Positions 7,490 to 15,081 of a stretch of DNA of 64,000 bases are shown piece after piece. The stretch spans positions 1 to 64,000 of the forward strand of contig JAPHUD010000033.1 in NCBI GenBank assembly GCA_026196775.1. Direction: 5' to 3'. The notes below the pieces were generated by a model. That model made no database searches. It saw only the letters and a list, made by a program, of their open reading frames with translations, and had not been told where the DNA came from. Source of the stretch: Flavobacteriales bacterium. GTDB taxonomy: Bacteria > Bacteroidota > Bacteroidia > Flavobacteriales_E > Vicingaceae. Every line of letters begins with the position of its first letter. The first letter of the stretch is position 1. The position numbers and the translations under genes were made by a program.

Positions 7490-8497
7490 ATGACGTTAAA
7501 ACACCAATCAATTGTAGCTATTTTATGTGTAGGAGTGCTTTTTTCTTGTGTTCCGGCTAGAAAATATGAAGAATTAAAATCTAAACAAACCGCTTGTTTG
7601 GAAGAAAATAGTGCTTTAAAAGCTCAAAATCAGGATTTAGAAGAAAAAAATAAAGAGTTACAAGCTTCTGTTGACAAAATGCGTAAGGAAAAAGAGGGGA
7701 TGGAACATGAAATTAAAGTGTTAGAAAAGTCATTAGATCAAATGACTAAAAACTACGATAATGTAAATTCAACTTATCAATTGTTATTAGATAAAAACAA
7801 CGAACTGTTAGCAGGAAACAAGTCAGCCACAGAGCAATTAATGAAACAATTGCAAAAAACACAAGAAGAATTACAAGCTCAAGAAGATGCATTAAGAGCA
7901 TTAGAAGGGACTTTACAAGTAAAACAAGCTAAATTAGAACAACTTACGGTAGATTTAGAAGCTCGTGAAAAACGTGTTAATGAATTAGAAGCGATGATTA
8001 GCAGACAAGATTCAATGGTAAATGCACTTAAAAATAAAGTAAAAGAAGCGTTATTAGGTTTTGAAAACAACGGACTTACCATCGAACAAAAAAATGGAAA
8101 AGTGTATGTTTCTTTAGATGAAAGTTTATTATTTGCTTCGGGTAGTTATACTGTTGGCGAAAGAGGTACAGACGCTTTGAAAAAATTAGCTAAGGTATTA
8201 GAACAAAATCAAGACATTAATATTTTAGTAGAAGGACATACGGATAATGTGCCTTTAAAAGGTTCTGGAGATATTAAAGATAACTGGGATTTGAGTGTGA
8301 AAAGAGCTACATCGGTAGTTAAAATTATAACCACAAACAGCAATGTAAACCCCAAAAGATTAACTGCTGCCGGAAGAAGTGAGTATTTACCTTTAGATAC
8401 TTCTAATAGTGCAGAAGGAAGAAAGAAAAATAGAAGAATTGAAGTGATTCTTACTCCTAAATTGGACGAGCTATTTGAGTTGCTGGAAACTAATTAA
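7490..8497 (+). CDS. OmpA-family lipoprotein with coiled coil
   Basis: The ATG at 7490 gives a clean lipoprotein signal (lipobox VLFSC); a TTG at 7430 would add 20 residues with no signal character. The 335-residue product has a lipid Cys near residue 20, a long heptad-rich coiled coil (about 25-195) and a C-terminal OmpA-like peptidoglycan-binding domain (about 210-325, with VEGHTDNVP and RRIEVIL). It probably spans from the outer membrane to peptidoglycan. It is transcribed away from the terminator at 7333 and converges on rlmN. Its partner is unknown. Confidence 0.85.
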   Translation: MTLKHQSIVAILCVGVLFSCVPARKYEELKSKQTACLEENSALKAQNQDLEEKNKELQASVDKMRKEKEGMEHEIKVLEKSLDQMTKNYDNVNSTYQLLLDKNNELLAGNKSATEQLMKQLQKTQEELQAQEDALRALEGTLQVKQAKLEQLTVDLEAREKRVNELEAMISRQDSMVNALKNKVKEALLGFENNGLTIEQKNGKVYVSLDESLLFASGSYTVGERGTDALKKLAKVLEQNQDINILVEGHTDNVPLKGSGDIKDNWDLSVKRATSVVKIITTNSNVNPKRLTAAGRSEYLPLDTSNSAEGRKKNRRIEVILTPKLDELFELLETN

Positions 8498-8516
8498 TTG
8501 AAATTAAAAACTCTTC

Positions 8517-9584
8517 CTACGATTTTAGTTTATTAAATGCTGCTTTGTTTTTGTTTGCCAATTGTCCGCAGGCTGCATCAATATCTTTTCCTCTGCTTCT
8601 TCTCACATTTACAATTAGGTGATATCTGTCTTCTAAAAATCGGGCAAACTCATCTGTTTTTTTTGCATCTGCTTTTTGAAAATCAGCATCATCAATAGGA
8701 TTGTATTCAATAATATTAATTTTACAAGGAACTACTTTACAGAATTCGGCTAACTCTCTAGCATCTTCTAAACTATCGTTAAAATCTTTAAAAATAATGT
8801 ATTCAAATGTTACTCTTGTGCCTGTTCTTTCATGAAAATAAATTAATGCTTCTTTCAGAATTGCCAATGAGTTCTGCTCATTAATTGGCATTATTTTACT
8901 TCTTTTTTCATCATTAGCAGCATGTAGCGATAAAGCAAGGTTAAATTTCACTTCATCATCTCCTAATTTTTTTATCATTTTGGCAATTCCTGCAGTAGAA
9001 ACAGTAATTCGTTTTGGAGACATTCCCAACCCTTCGTTACTGGTAATTTTTTCTATGGAATCTAATACATTTCTATAGTTCAACAAAGGTTCTCCCATAC
9101 CCATATAAACAATGTTGGTAAGTGGAGTGTTATATTTTTCTTCAGCTTGTTTTTTAATTAATGCTACTTGGTCAAAAATTTCATCAGCATCAATGTTTCT
9201 TAGCCTGTCTAGTTTACCTGTAGCACAAAAAGCACATGTTAAACTGCAGCCTACTTGAGAAGAAATACAAGCAGTCATTCTTTTTGGTGTAGGAATTAAA
9301 ACACCTTCAACAATATTTCCATCATGCAATCTAAATGCATTTTTAATGGTTCTATCCGAACTTACTTGTTCTTCGCTGGTAGTAATGGCATTAATCACAA
9401 AATTATCTTTCAATAATTGTCGGGTAGCAAACGATAGGTTAGACATTTCATCAAAAGAAACAGCATGTTTTTTCCACAACCATTCGTAAACTTGTTTGGC
9501 TCTAAATGTCTTTTCGCCATGGGTTGTAAAGAATTCAATTATTTCTTCTTTAGAAAGATGTCGTATGTTTTGTTTTTTTGTCAT
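8517..9584 (-). CDS. rlmN: 23S rRNA (adenine2503-C2)/tRNA adenine37 methyltransferase RlmN
   Basis: This radical-SAM enzyme methylates C2 of A2503 in 23S rRNA, and also A37 of some tRNAs in characterised homologues. The CSLTCAFCATG motif (CxxxCxxC, about residues 113-123) binds the 4Fe-4S cluster. GMGEPLLNY contacts SAM, and the catalytic Cys lies in DIDAACGQL near the C-terminus. The 355 residues match the family. The gene converges on the OmpA-family gene 19 bases away. A candidate -7 box sits only eight bases before the ATG. Confidence 0.96.
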   Translation of the reverse strand: MTKKQNIRHLSKEEIIEFFTTHGEKTFRAKQVYEWLWKKHAVSFDEMSNLSFATRQLLKDNFVINAITTSEEQVSSDRTIKNAFRLHDGNIVEGVLIPTPKRMTACISSQVGCSLTCAFCATGKLDRLRNIDADEIFDQVALIKKQAEEKYNTPLTNIVYMGMGEPLLNYRNVLDSIEKITSNEGLGMSPKRITVSTAGIAKMIKKLGDDEVKFNLALSLHAANDEKRSKIMPINEQNSLAILKEALIYFHERTGTRVTFEYIIFKDFNDSLEDARELAEFCKVVPCKINIIEYNPIDDADFQKADAKKTDEFARFLEDRYHLIVNVRRSRGKDIDAACGQLANKNKAAFNKLKS

Positions 9585-9592
9585 AAGGACTG

Positions 9593-9600
9593 CAAAGTTA
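9593..9600 (-). promoter_or_regulatory. Candidate -7 promoter element for rlmN
   Basis: Reads TAACTTTG on the minus strand (matches TAnnTTTG), eight bases before the ATG at 9584. This implies a very short 5' leader. No clear -33 partner. Confidence 0.45.
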
Positions 9601-9666
9601 ATTTAATTAATTGATGCAGTTTTAAATAAGCTAAAAACATTATTTTTGAAATCCTTTTACATAAAG

Positions 9667-10773
9667 ATGAACAACCAATTACTTTACAATATTGCTATTA
9701 CTTGTCTTCCAAATATAGGAGCCATAACCGCCAAAAAACTTATTGCCTATTGTGGTAGTGCTGAAAACGTTTTTAATGAAAAAAAAACAGCATTAGAAAA
9801 AATTCCAGGAATCGGTAAAATGAATGCTCAGCATATTTTCAGTAATAAAAAAGAAGCTTTGGAAATAGCTGAAAAAGAATTACTGTTTATCGAAAAAAAT
9901 AAGATTAATCCTGTTTTCTTTTTAGACAAAACTTATCCTAAAAGACTTACTCATTGTGAAGATAGTCCTATTGTACTTTACACTAAAGGCAATATGAATT
10001 TGAATGCTGAAAAAGTAATTAGCGTTGTAGGTACAAGAAACGCTACCGATTATGGTAAAGAATTTTGTGAAAAATTGATTGCTGATTTAGCTCTACATCA
10101 GCCATTAATTGTTAGCGGACTAGCTTTCGGAATAGATATTTGTGCACACAAAGCAGCTATGCAACATCAACTTCCTACTGTTGCAGCGTTAGCTCATGGG
10201 TTAGACAGAATTTATCCCAATCAACATGGAATTATTGCTAAACAAATGCAAGAAAATGGAGGCATTATTTCTGAGTTTAAACACAAAACTAATCCAGATA
10301 GAGAAAATTTTCCTAAAAGAAATAGAATAGTTGCCGGTATAGCTGATTTAACGATAGTGGTTGAATCTAGCAAAAAAGGAGGTTCTTTAATTACTGCCGA
10401 TTTAGCGAATCAATATAATCGAGATGTTTTTGCTTTACCCGGCAGATTAAATGATGAATATTCTGAAGGATGTAATTGGCTGATAAAAACCAATAAAGCA
10501 GCTTTAATACAATCAGCTAAAGATATTGAGTACATTATGGGCTGGCAAGCTACTACTGACAAGACAAATACCAGTCAAACAAAGCTTTTTGTTGAGTTAA
10601 GTGATGAAGAGAAAACCATTGCCAATTTACTTTCAGCAACAGACAAAATGGCTATTGACAATATTGCTTTAAAAGCGGAATTTCCTATGAGCAAAACTGC
10701 TGCTTTACTATTAAACTTAGAATTTAACGGTGTCGTAAAATCGTATCCCGGAAAAATGTATAAGTTGGTGTAG
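9667..10773 (+). CDS. dprA: DNA-processing protein DprA
   Basis: The ATG at 9667 (MNNQLLYN) is preferred over a TTG at 9646. DprA binds incoming single-stranded DNA during natural transformation and loads RecA. An N-terminal helix-hairpin-helix region (IPGIGKMNAQ, about 45-60) precedes the Rossmann-like DprA core (VGTRNATDYGK, SGLAFGIDICAHKAA, FPKRNRIVAG, KKGGSLITA, about 115-290). A C-terminal winged-helix domain (about 305-368) completes the common three-domain form. The 368 residues are the usual length. No other competence genes are in the window. Confidence 0.95.
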   Translation: MNNQLLYNIAITCLPNIGAITAKKLIAYCGSAENVFNEKKTALEKIPGIGKMNAQHIFSNKKEALEIAEKELLFIEKNKINPVFFLDKTYPKRLTHCEDSPIVLYTKGNMNLNAEKVISVVGTRNATDYGKEFCEKLIADLALHQPLIVSGLAFGIDICAHKAAMQHQLPTVAALAHGLDRIYPNQHGIIAKQMQENGGIISEFKHKTNPDRENFPKRNRIVAGIADLTIVVESSKKGGSLITADLANQYNRDVFALPGRLNDEYSEGCNWLIKTNKAALIQSAKDIEYIMGWQATTDKTNTSQTKLFVELSDEEKTIANLLSATDKMAIDNIALKAEFPMSKTAALLLNLEFNGVVKSYPGKMYKLV

Positions 10774-10793
10774 AATAGTTTATGAGGAATCCA

Positions 10794-11165
10794 CTAATTG
10801 TCCCTCCACATAATTATTTGCGTTTTGTTTTCGTAAACAGAAATGTCTTTTGTAAAAATGAGGTGAACCAAATCTATTAAAGGTAAAATGCCAAACCCAC
10901 CAAAAGTAACAGAATAAATTATGGGCGTTCTTTGGTGTGTTCCCATATAAATTCGGTGTCCACCCAAAATACCAGTAAAAATTGTAAAAAGAATGGCCTT
11001 CCCTCTTTTAAACTTTACTTCTCCATTATCCAGAACTTCCATTTCCAGCTCAGTAGCAGTAATTATTTCTCCATTGAGTATACTCAAAGAGTCTTTTTTA
11101 ATGGTAGAAGAAAATAAACTACCTACAAGTAACAAAAAACAAATTATGGTTAAGAAGTACTTCAT
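10794..11165 (-). CDS. TM2-domain membrane protein
   Basis: The 123-residue protein has an N-terminal signal-like hydrophobic stretch (about 1-20), a short soluble region, and a C-terminal TM2 domain of two helices joined by a short turn (ILGGHRIYMG, then GFGILPLIDLVHLIF). Its start overlaps the cysC stop by one base (TAATG), so it is probably translationally coupled to cysC. Function of TM2 proteins is poorly known, and nothing in the sequence links it to sulfate metabolism beyond position. Confidence 0.75.
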   Translation of the reverse strand: MKYFLTIICFLLLVGSLFSSTIKKDSLSILNGEIITATELEMEVLDNGEVKFKRGKAILFTIFTGILGGHRIYMGTHQRTPIIYSVTFGGFGILPLIDLVHLIFTKDISVYENKTQIIMWRDN

Positions 11166-11770
11166 TATTTTTGGGAGATTAAAGGTAAAATTTTCTCTAC
11201 AATAGTATTAACTGATTCTTCAACAGTTTTATTGGCAGTTTTCACAACAATAGTTGCATTTTCGGGAGTTTCAAATGGAGCATTAACCCCTGTAAAATCT
11301 TTAATTTCTCCTGCTCGAGCTTTTTTATAAAGCCCTTTTACATCACGTTGTTCACAAATTTCTATAGGCGTATCAATAAAAACTTCTACAAAATCTTCGT
11401 CTCCAATAATTTCTTTTGCTGCATTTCTTATGTCATTGGTTGGACTAACAAAACAGTTAATGGTAATAACTCCACAATTTACAAATAACTTAGAAACTTC
11501 TGCGATTCTTCTAATGTTTTCTGTTCTATCAGCACCAGAAAACCCTAAGTTGTTGTTGATGCCTGTTCTAATGTTATCTCCATCCAATACTTGTGTTAAA
11601 AACCCTTTTTGTGCTAATTCTTTTTCTAAAGCAATGGCTATAGTGCTTTTCCCTGAACCAGAAAGTCCGGTCATCCAAATTACTTTAGCTGTCTGGTTAA
11701 GTAACTGTTCTTTTTCTTTTCTTCCGACTATTTGATCGAAAATTGGAAATATATTTTTTTGGTTATCCAT
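11165..11770 (-). CDS. cysC: Adenylyl-sulfate kinase
   Basis: It phosphorylates adenylylsulfate (APS) with ATP to give PAPS. The P-loop GLSGSGKST lies near residues 35-43. LDGDNIRTGIN, FSGADRTENIRRIAEV, FVSPTNDIRN and KGLYKKARAGEIKDFTG are APS-kinase signatures. At 201 residues it is a stand-alone kinase, not fused to CysN. No ATP sulfurylase genes are in the window, so it may serve sulfotransferases rather than assimilation, but the partner genes may be elsewhere. Divergent from deoC. Confidence 0.95.
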   Translation of the reverse strand: MDNQKNIFPIFDQIVGRKEKEQLLNQTAKVIWMTGLSGSGKSTIAIALEKELAQKGFLTQVLDGDNIRTGINNNLGFSGADRTENIRRIAEVSKLFVNCGVITINCFVSPTNDIRNAAKEIIGDEDFVEVFIDTPIEICEQRDVKGLYKKARAGEIKDFTGVNAPFETPENATIVVKTANKTVEESVNTIVEKILPLISQK

Positions 11771-11793
11771 GAAAAAATGATTGTGAAGAAGTA

Positions 11794-11801
11794 CAAAAAT
11801 A
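11794..11801 (-). promoter_or_regulatory. Candidate -7 promoter element for cysC
   Basis: Reads TATTTTTG on the minus strand, 23 bases before the ATG at 11770. An ATTG at 11818-11821 (minus reading) lies 16 bases further upstream as a possible -33 element. Confidence 0.45.
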
Positions 11802-11841
11802 GCTTTTTATAAAACACCAATAAAACTTCGGGGCTTTTACT

Positions 11842-11849
11842 TATCTTTG
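11842..11849 (+). promoter_or_regulatory. Candidate -7 promoter element for deoC
   Basis: TATCTTTG matches TAnnTTTG and lies 18 bases before the ATG at 11868. The -33 region has only a weak match. Confidence 0.4.
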
Positions 11850-11867
11850 GAGTTCAATTTTTTAACT

Positions 11868-12779
11868 ATGAGTAATAAAAAAGCGATTTTAGATTATAAT
11901 GCAACGCCTGTTATTGATCAGGTTGGGGTATTAGATAGAATAGATAGAATAAGTTCAAGAAGCTTAAAAAAAGATGCCAAAATGCATGGGTTGAAATTAG
12001 CATTGAGCATGATAGACTTAACAACACTTGAGGGGGCTGATACGACTAAAAAAGTTGTACAACTTTGTAATAAAGCAATGCATTTACATGATGCTATGCC
12101 TGGATTACCTACAGTTGCTGCAGTATGCGTTTATCCAAATTTTGTGGAAACAGCTAAGAAAGCACTTAAAGGAACAAAAATAAATGTTGCATCGGTAGCT
12201 ACAGCTTTCCCTGCCGGACAATCTAGTAGAGAAGTAAAATTGTTGGATACAAAACTTGCTGTTGATGGTGGTGCTGATGAGGTAGATATGGTAATCAGTC
12301 GAGGTAGATTTCACGAAGGAGATTATAATTTTGTTTTTGATGAAATAGCTGCTATTAAAGAAGCTTGTGGGAAAGCACGTTTAAAAGTAATTTTAGAAAC
12401 AGGTGAGTTGGGAACTTTTGATAAAGTAAGGAGAGCAAGTGATATAGCTATTTATGCCGGAGCAGATTTTATTAAAACATCAACAGGAAAAATTAGTCCT
12501 GCAGCAACATTGCCAGTTACATCAGTAATGTTGGAGGCAATTAAAGACTACTTTTACAAAACAGGAATACAAGTAGGAATGAAGCCTGCAGGAGGTATTT
12601 CTAATGCTAAATTAGCATTACAATATTTACTATTGGTAAAAGAAACATTGGGTGATGCTTGGTTAACCAATGAGTGGTTTAGGTTTGGTGCAAGCAGCTT
12701 GGCTAATGACGTATTAATGCAAATTGTTAAACAAACAACAGGAATATACCAATCTAAAGATTATTTTTCTAAAGATTAA
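11868..12779 (+). CDS. deoC: Deoxyribose-phosphate aldolase
   Basis: It cleaves 2-deoxyribose 5-phosphate to glyceraldehyde 3-phosphate and acetaldehyde. The Schiff-base lysine lies in DFIKTSTGK, and the second active-site lysine in GMKPAGGI. The ATG at 11868 (MSNKKAILDYN) follows a candidate promoter closely, so the in-frame TTG at 11847 is rejected. The 303-residue product is longer than the E. coli enzyme (about 259), with an N-terminal extension. The aldehyde dehydrogenase gene follows in the same direction and could oxidise the acetaldehyde. Confidence 0.94.
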   Translation: MSNKKAILDYNATPVIDQVGVLDRIDRISSRSLKKDAKMHGLKLALSMIDLTTLEGADTTKKVVQLCNKAMHLHDAMPGLPTVAAVCVYPNFVETAKKALKGTKINVASVATAFPAGQSSREVKLLDTKLAVDGGADEVDMVISRGRFHEGDYNFVFDEIAAIKEACGKARLKVILETGELGTFDKVRRASDIAIYAGADFIKTSTGKISPAATLPVTSVMLEAIKDYFYKTGIQVGMKPAGGISNAKLALQYLLLVKETLGDAWLTNEWFRFGASSLANDVLMQIVKQTTGIYQSKDYFSKD

Positions 12780-12790
12780 CTTTAAATCTT

Positions 12791-12830
12791 AACCGCAAAG
12801 AGGCAAAGGTTTACGCAAAGAACACAAAGG
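12791..12830. repeat. GCAAAG-type intergenic repeat
   Basis: AACCGCAAAGAGGCAAAGGT and the next 20 bases hold four CAAAG units in 40 bases. They lie between deoC and the aldehyde dehydrogenase gene. A related sequence in inverted orientation lies at 44371-44400. Confidence 0.5.
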
Positions 12831-12857
12831 ATAAATATACAGAAACAATAACATACC

Positions 12858-14312
12858 ATGACTAAAATTAACTTAAACTCAACTTGGGAGTTTGCACCTT
12901 CATTAGAAAGCACCGACCACATTAACTTAAAGAAACAATATGATTTGTTTATTGGAGGGAAATGGGTAAAACCAAGTTCAGGAAAATATTTTGATACGGT
13001 AAATCCTGCTACGGAAGAAAAATTAGCTTCTATTGCAGAGGCTAACGATAAAGATGTAGATAAGGCAGTAAAAGCTGCTCGAAAAGCTTATAATGAAGTG
13101 TGGAATAAAATGCCGGCAAGTGAAAGAGGAAAATATATTTATCGTATTGCCCGTTTAATCCAAGAAAGAGCCAGAGAGTTTGCTGTAATTGAAACACTTG
13201 ATGGTGGTAAACCAATTAGAGAGGCTAGAGATATTGATGTGCCTTTGGCAGCAGCACACTTTTTCTATTATGCAGGTTGGACAGATAAGTTAGACTACGC
13301 TTTTCCTAATAGAAATCCGATGCCTTTAGGTGTTGCAGGACAAATAGTACCTTGGAATTTTCCGTTGTTGATGGTGGCTTGGAAAATAGCTCCTGCTTTG
13401 GCTACAGGAAATACCGTGGTATTAAAACCAGCTGAAACCACACCACTTACAGCTTTAAAATTAGCAGAAATTATTCAAGAAGCAGGTTTACCTGATGGAG
13501 TAGTAAATATTATCACCGGAGCAGGAGCTACTGGTGCTGCCATTGTTAATCATAATGATGTGGATAAAATTGCATTTACAGGCTCAACAGGTGTGGGAAA
13601 AATTATTCAAAATGCTATTGCAGGCACACACAAAAAGGCTACCTTGGAATTAGGAGGAAAAGCTGCTAACATTATTTTTGAAGATGCAGCTCTAGATCAA
13701 GCGGTAGAAGGAATTATTAACGGCATTTATTTCAACCAAGGACATGTTTGTTGTGCGGGTTCGCGTTTATTTGTACAAGAATCTGTTTATGATGTGGTAA
13801 TGCGTAAATTAAAAGACCGTATGGCTTCTTTGGTAGTTGGAAATCCGTTAGATAAAAATACGGATATTGGAGCTATTAACTCCAAAGAGCAATTAAACAC
13901 CATTAATAATTACTTAAAAATAGGAAAAGCCGAAGGAGCAGAAATGTACCAAACGGATTGTTCGTTACCCAAAAAAGGGTATTGGTGTAAACCTACTTTA
14001 TTTACAGGCGTTTCGCAATCTAATCGAATAGTTCAGGAAGAAATTTTTGGACCAGTGTTGGCTGTACAAACATTTAGAACAGTTGCTGAGGTAATAGAAA
14101 AAGCCAATAATACACCTTACGGGCTTTCTGCTGGAGTATGGACAGATAAAGGTTCTAAATTATTTAACATGACCTCACAATTAAAAGCAGGTGTGATTTG
14201 GGGGAACACTTTCAATAAATTTGATCCATCATCACCATTTGGTGGTTTTAAAGAAAGTGGCTTTGGCAGAGAAGGTGGTTTACATGGATTAAAAGCGTAT
14301 TTAAAGGTTTAA
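12858..14312 (+). CDS. NAD(P)-dependent aldehyde dehydrogenase
   Basis: The 484-residue protein belongs to the aldehyde dehydrogenase superfamily. PWNFPLLM and TGSTGVGK mark the cofactor-binding region, LELGGKA holds the general-base Glu, and GHVCCAG holds the catalytic Cys. EEIFGPVL and the C-terminal NTFNKFDPSSPFGGFKESGFGRE are also conserved. It follows deoC by 78 bases, which suggests oxidation of the acetaldehyde released from deoxyribose phosphate; this is inferred from position. The exact substrate cannot be read from the sequence. Confidence 0.92.
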   Translation: MTKINLNSTWEFAPSLESTDHINLKKQYDLFIGGKWVKPSSGKYFDTVNPATEEKLASIAEANDKDVDKAVKAARKAYNEVWNKMPASERGKYIYRIARLIQERAREFAVIETLDGGKPIREARDIDVPLAAAHFFYYAGWTDKLDYAFPNRNPMPLGVAGQIVPWNFPLLMVAWKIAPALATGNTVVLKPAETTPLTALKLAEIIQEAGLPDGVVNIITGAGATGAAIVNHNDVDKIAFTGSTGVGKIIQNAIAGTHKKATLELGGKAANIIFEDAALDQAVEGIINGIYFNQGHVCCAGSRLFVQESVYDVVMRKLKDRMASLVVGNPLDKNTDIGAINSKEQLNTINNYLKIGKAEGAEMYQTDCSLPKKGYWCKPTLFTGVSQSNRIVQEEIFGPVLAVQTFRTVAEVIEKANNTPYGLSAGVWTDKGSKLFNMTSQLKAGVIWGNTFNKFDPSSPFGGFKESGFGREGGLHGLKAYLKV

Positions 14313-14368
14313 AGAAGATTAATGTTTGTTTAAGTTTTTATTGTAGTTTTGGTTTTTAAACTTGAAAA

Positions 14369-15073
14369 ATGAAGTTATCTATACTTATACCCGCTTATAA
14401 CGAAGCTAGGACTATTCACCTTATATTAGATAAAGTTAAAGCTATTAAGTTAATTAATGATATTGAAAAAGAGATTATTATTGTAAATGATTGCTCAACA
14501 GATAATACTTCTGAAGTAATTGAAAATTACATTAAGGATAACGCTGAATTATCTATACAATTATTTAATCAATCTGTTAACCAAGGAAAAGGTGCTGCCA
14601 TTCATAAAGCAATATCATTAGCAAGTGGAGAATATTTAATTGTTCAAGATGCAGATTTAGAGTATGACCCTAGAGAGTATAACGATTTGTTAAAACCTAT
14701 TGTTGAGGGTTTTGCAGATGTGGTATATGGATCTCGTTTTATGGGAGGGAATCCCCACCGAATTTTATTTTTTTGGCATTCTATAGGGAATAAATTTCTA
14801 ACTTCTCTTTCAAATATGTTTGCCAATTTGAACTTAACCGACATGGAAACATGTTACAAATTAATAAAAAGTGATATCGCTAAAAATTTAAAGTTAAAAG
14901 AAAAACGTTTTGGTTTTGAACCAGAAGTTACAGCAAAACTGGCTAAAGTTCCCAACATACGAATATATGAAGTTGGAATCTCTTATTATGGCAGAACTTT
15001 TGAAGAAGGTAAAAAAATTGGTTGGAAAGATGGGGTTAGAGCAATATGGTGTATTTTGAAATATAATTTTTAG
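14369..15073 (+). CDS. GT2 family glycosyltransferase (polyprenyl-phosphate hexose synthase-like)
   Basis: The 234-residue protein has a GT-A fold. [12 protein letters not shown] begins the nucleotide-binding domain; VNDCSTDNT and [13 protein letters not shown] carry the Asp-containing metal and sugar-nucleotide motifs, and [10 protein letters not shown] follows. There are no strong transmembrane helices at the end. Members of this group transfer hexoses to polyprenyl phosphate. It converges on the GH16-like lipoprotein gene eight bases away and opens a cluster of glycosylation genes (to 21268). The donor sugar is unknown. Confidence 0.85.
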   Translation: MKLSILIPAYNEARTIHLILDKVKAIKLINDIEKEIIIVNDCSTDNTSEVIENYIKDNAELSIQLFNQSVNQGKGAAIHKAISLASGEYLIVQDADLEYDPREYNDLLKPIVEGFADVVYGSRFMGGNPHRILFFWHSIGNKFLTSLSNMFANLNLTDMETCYKLIKSDIAKNLKLKEKRFGFEPEVTAKLAKVPNIRIYEVGISYYGRTFEEGKKIGWKDGVRAIWCILKYNF

Positions 15074-15081
15074 AAAGAAAA

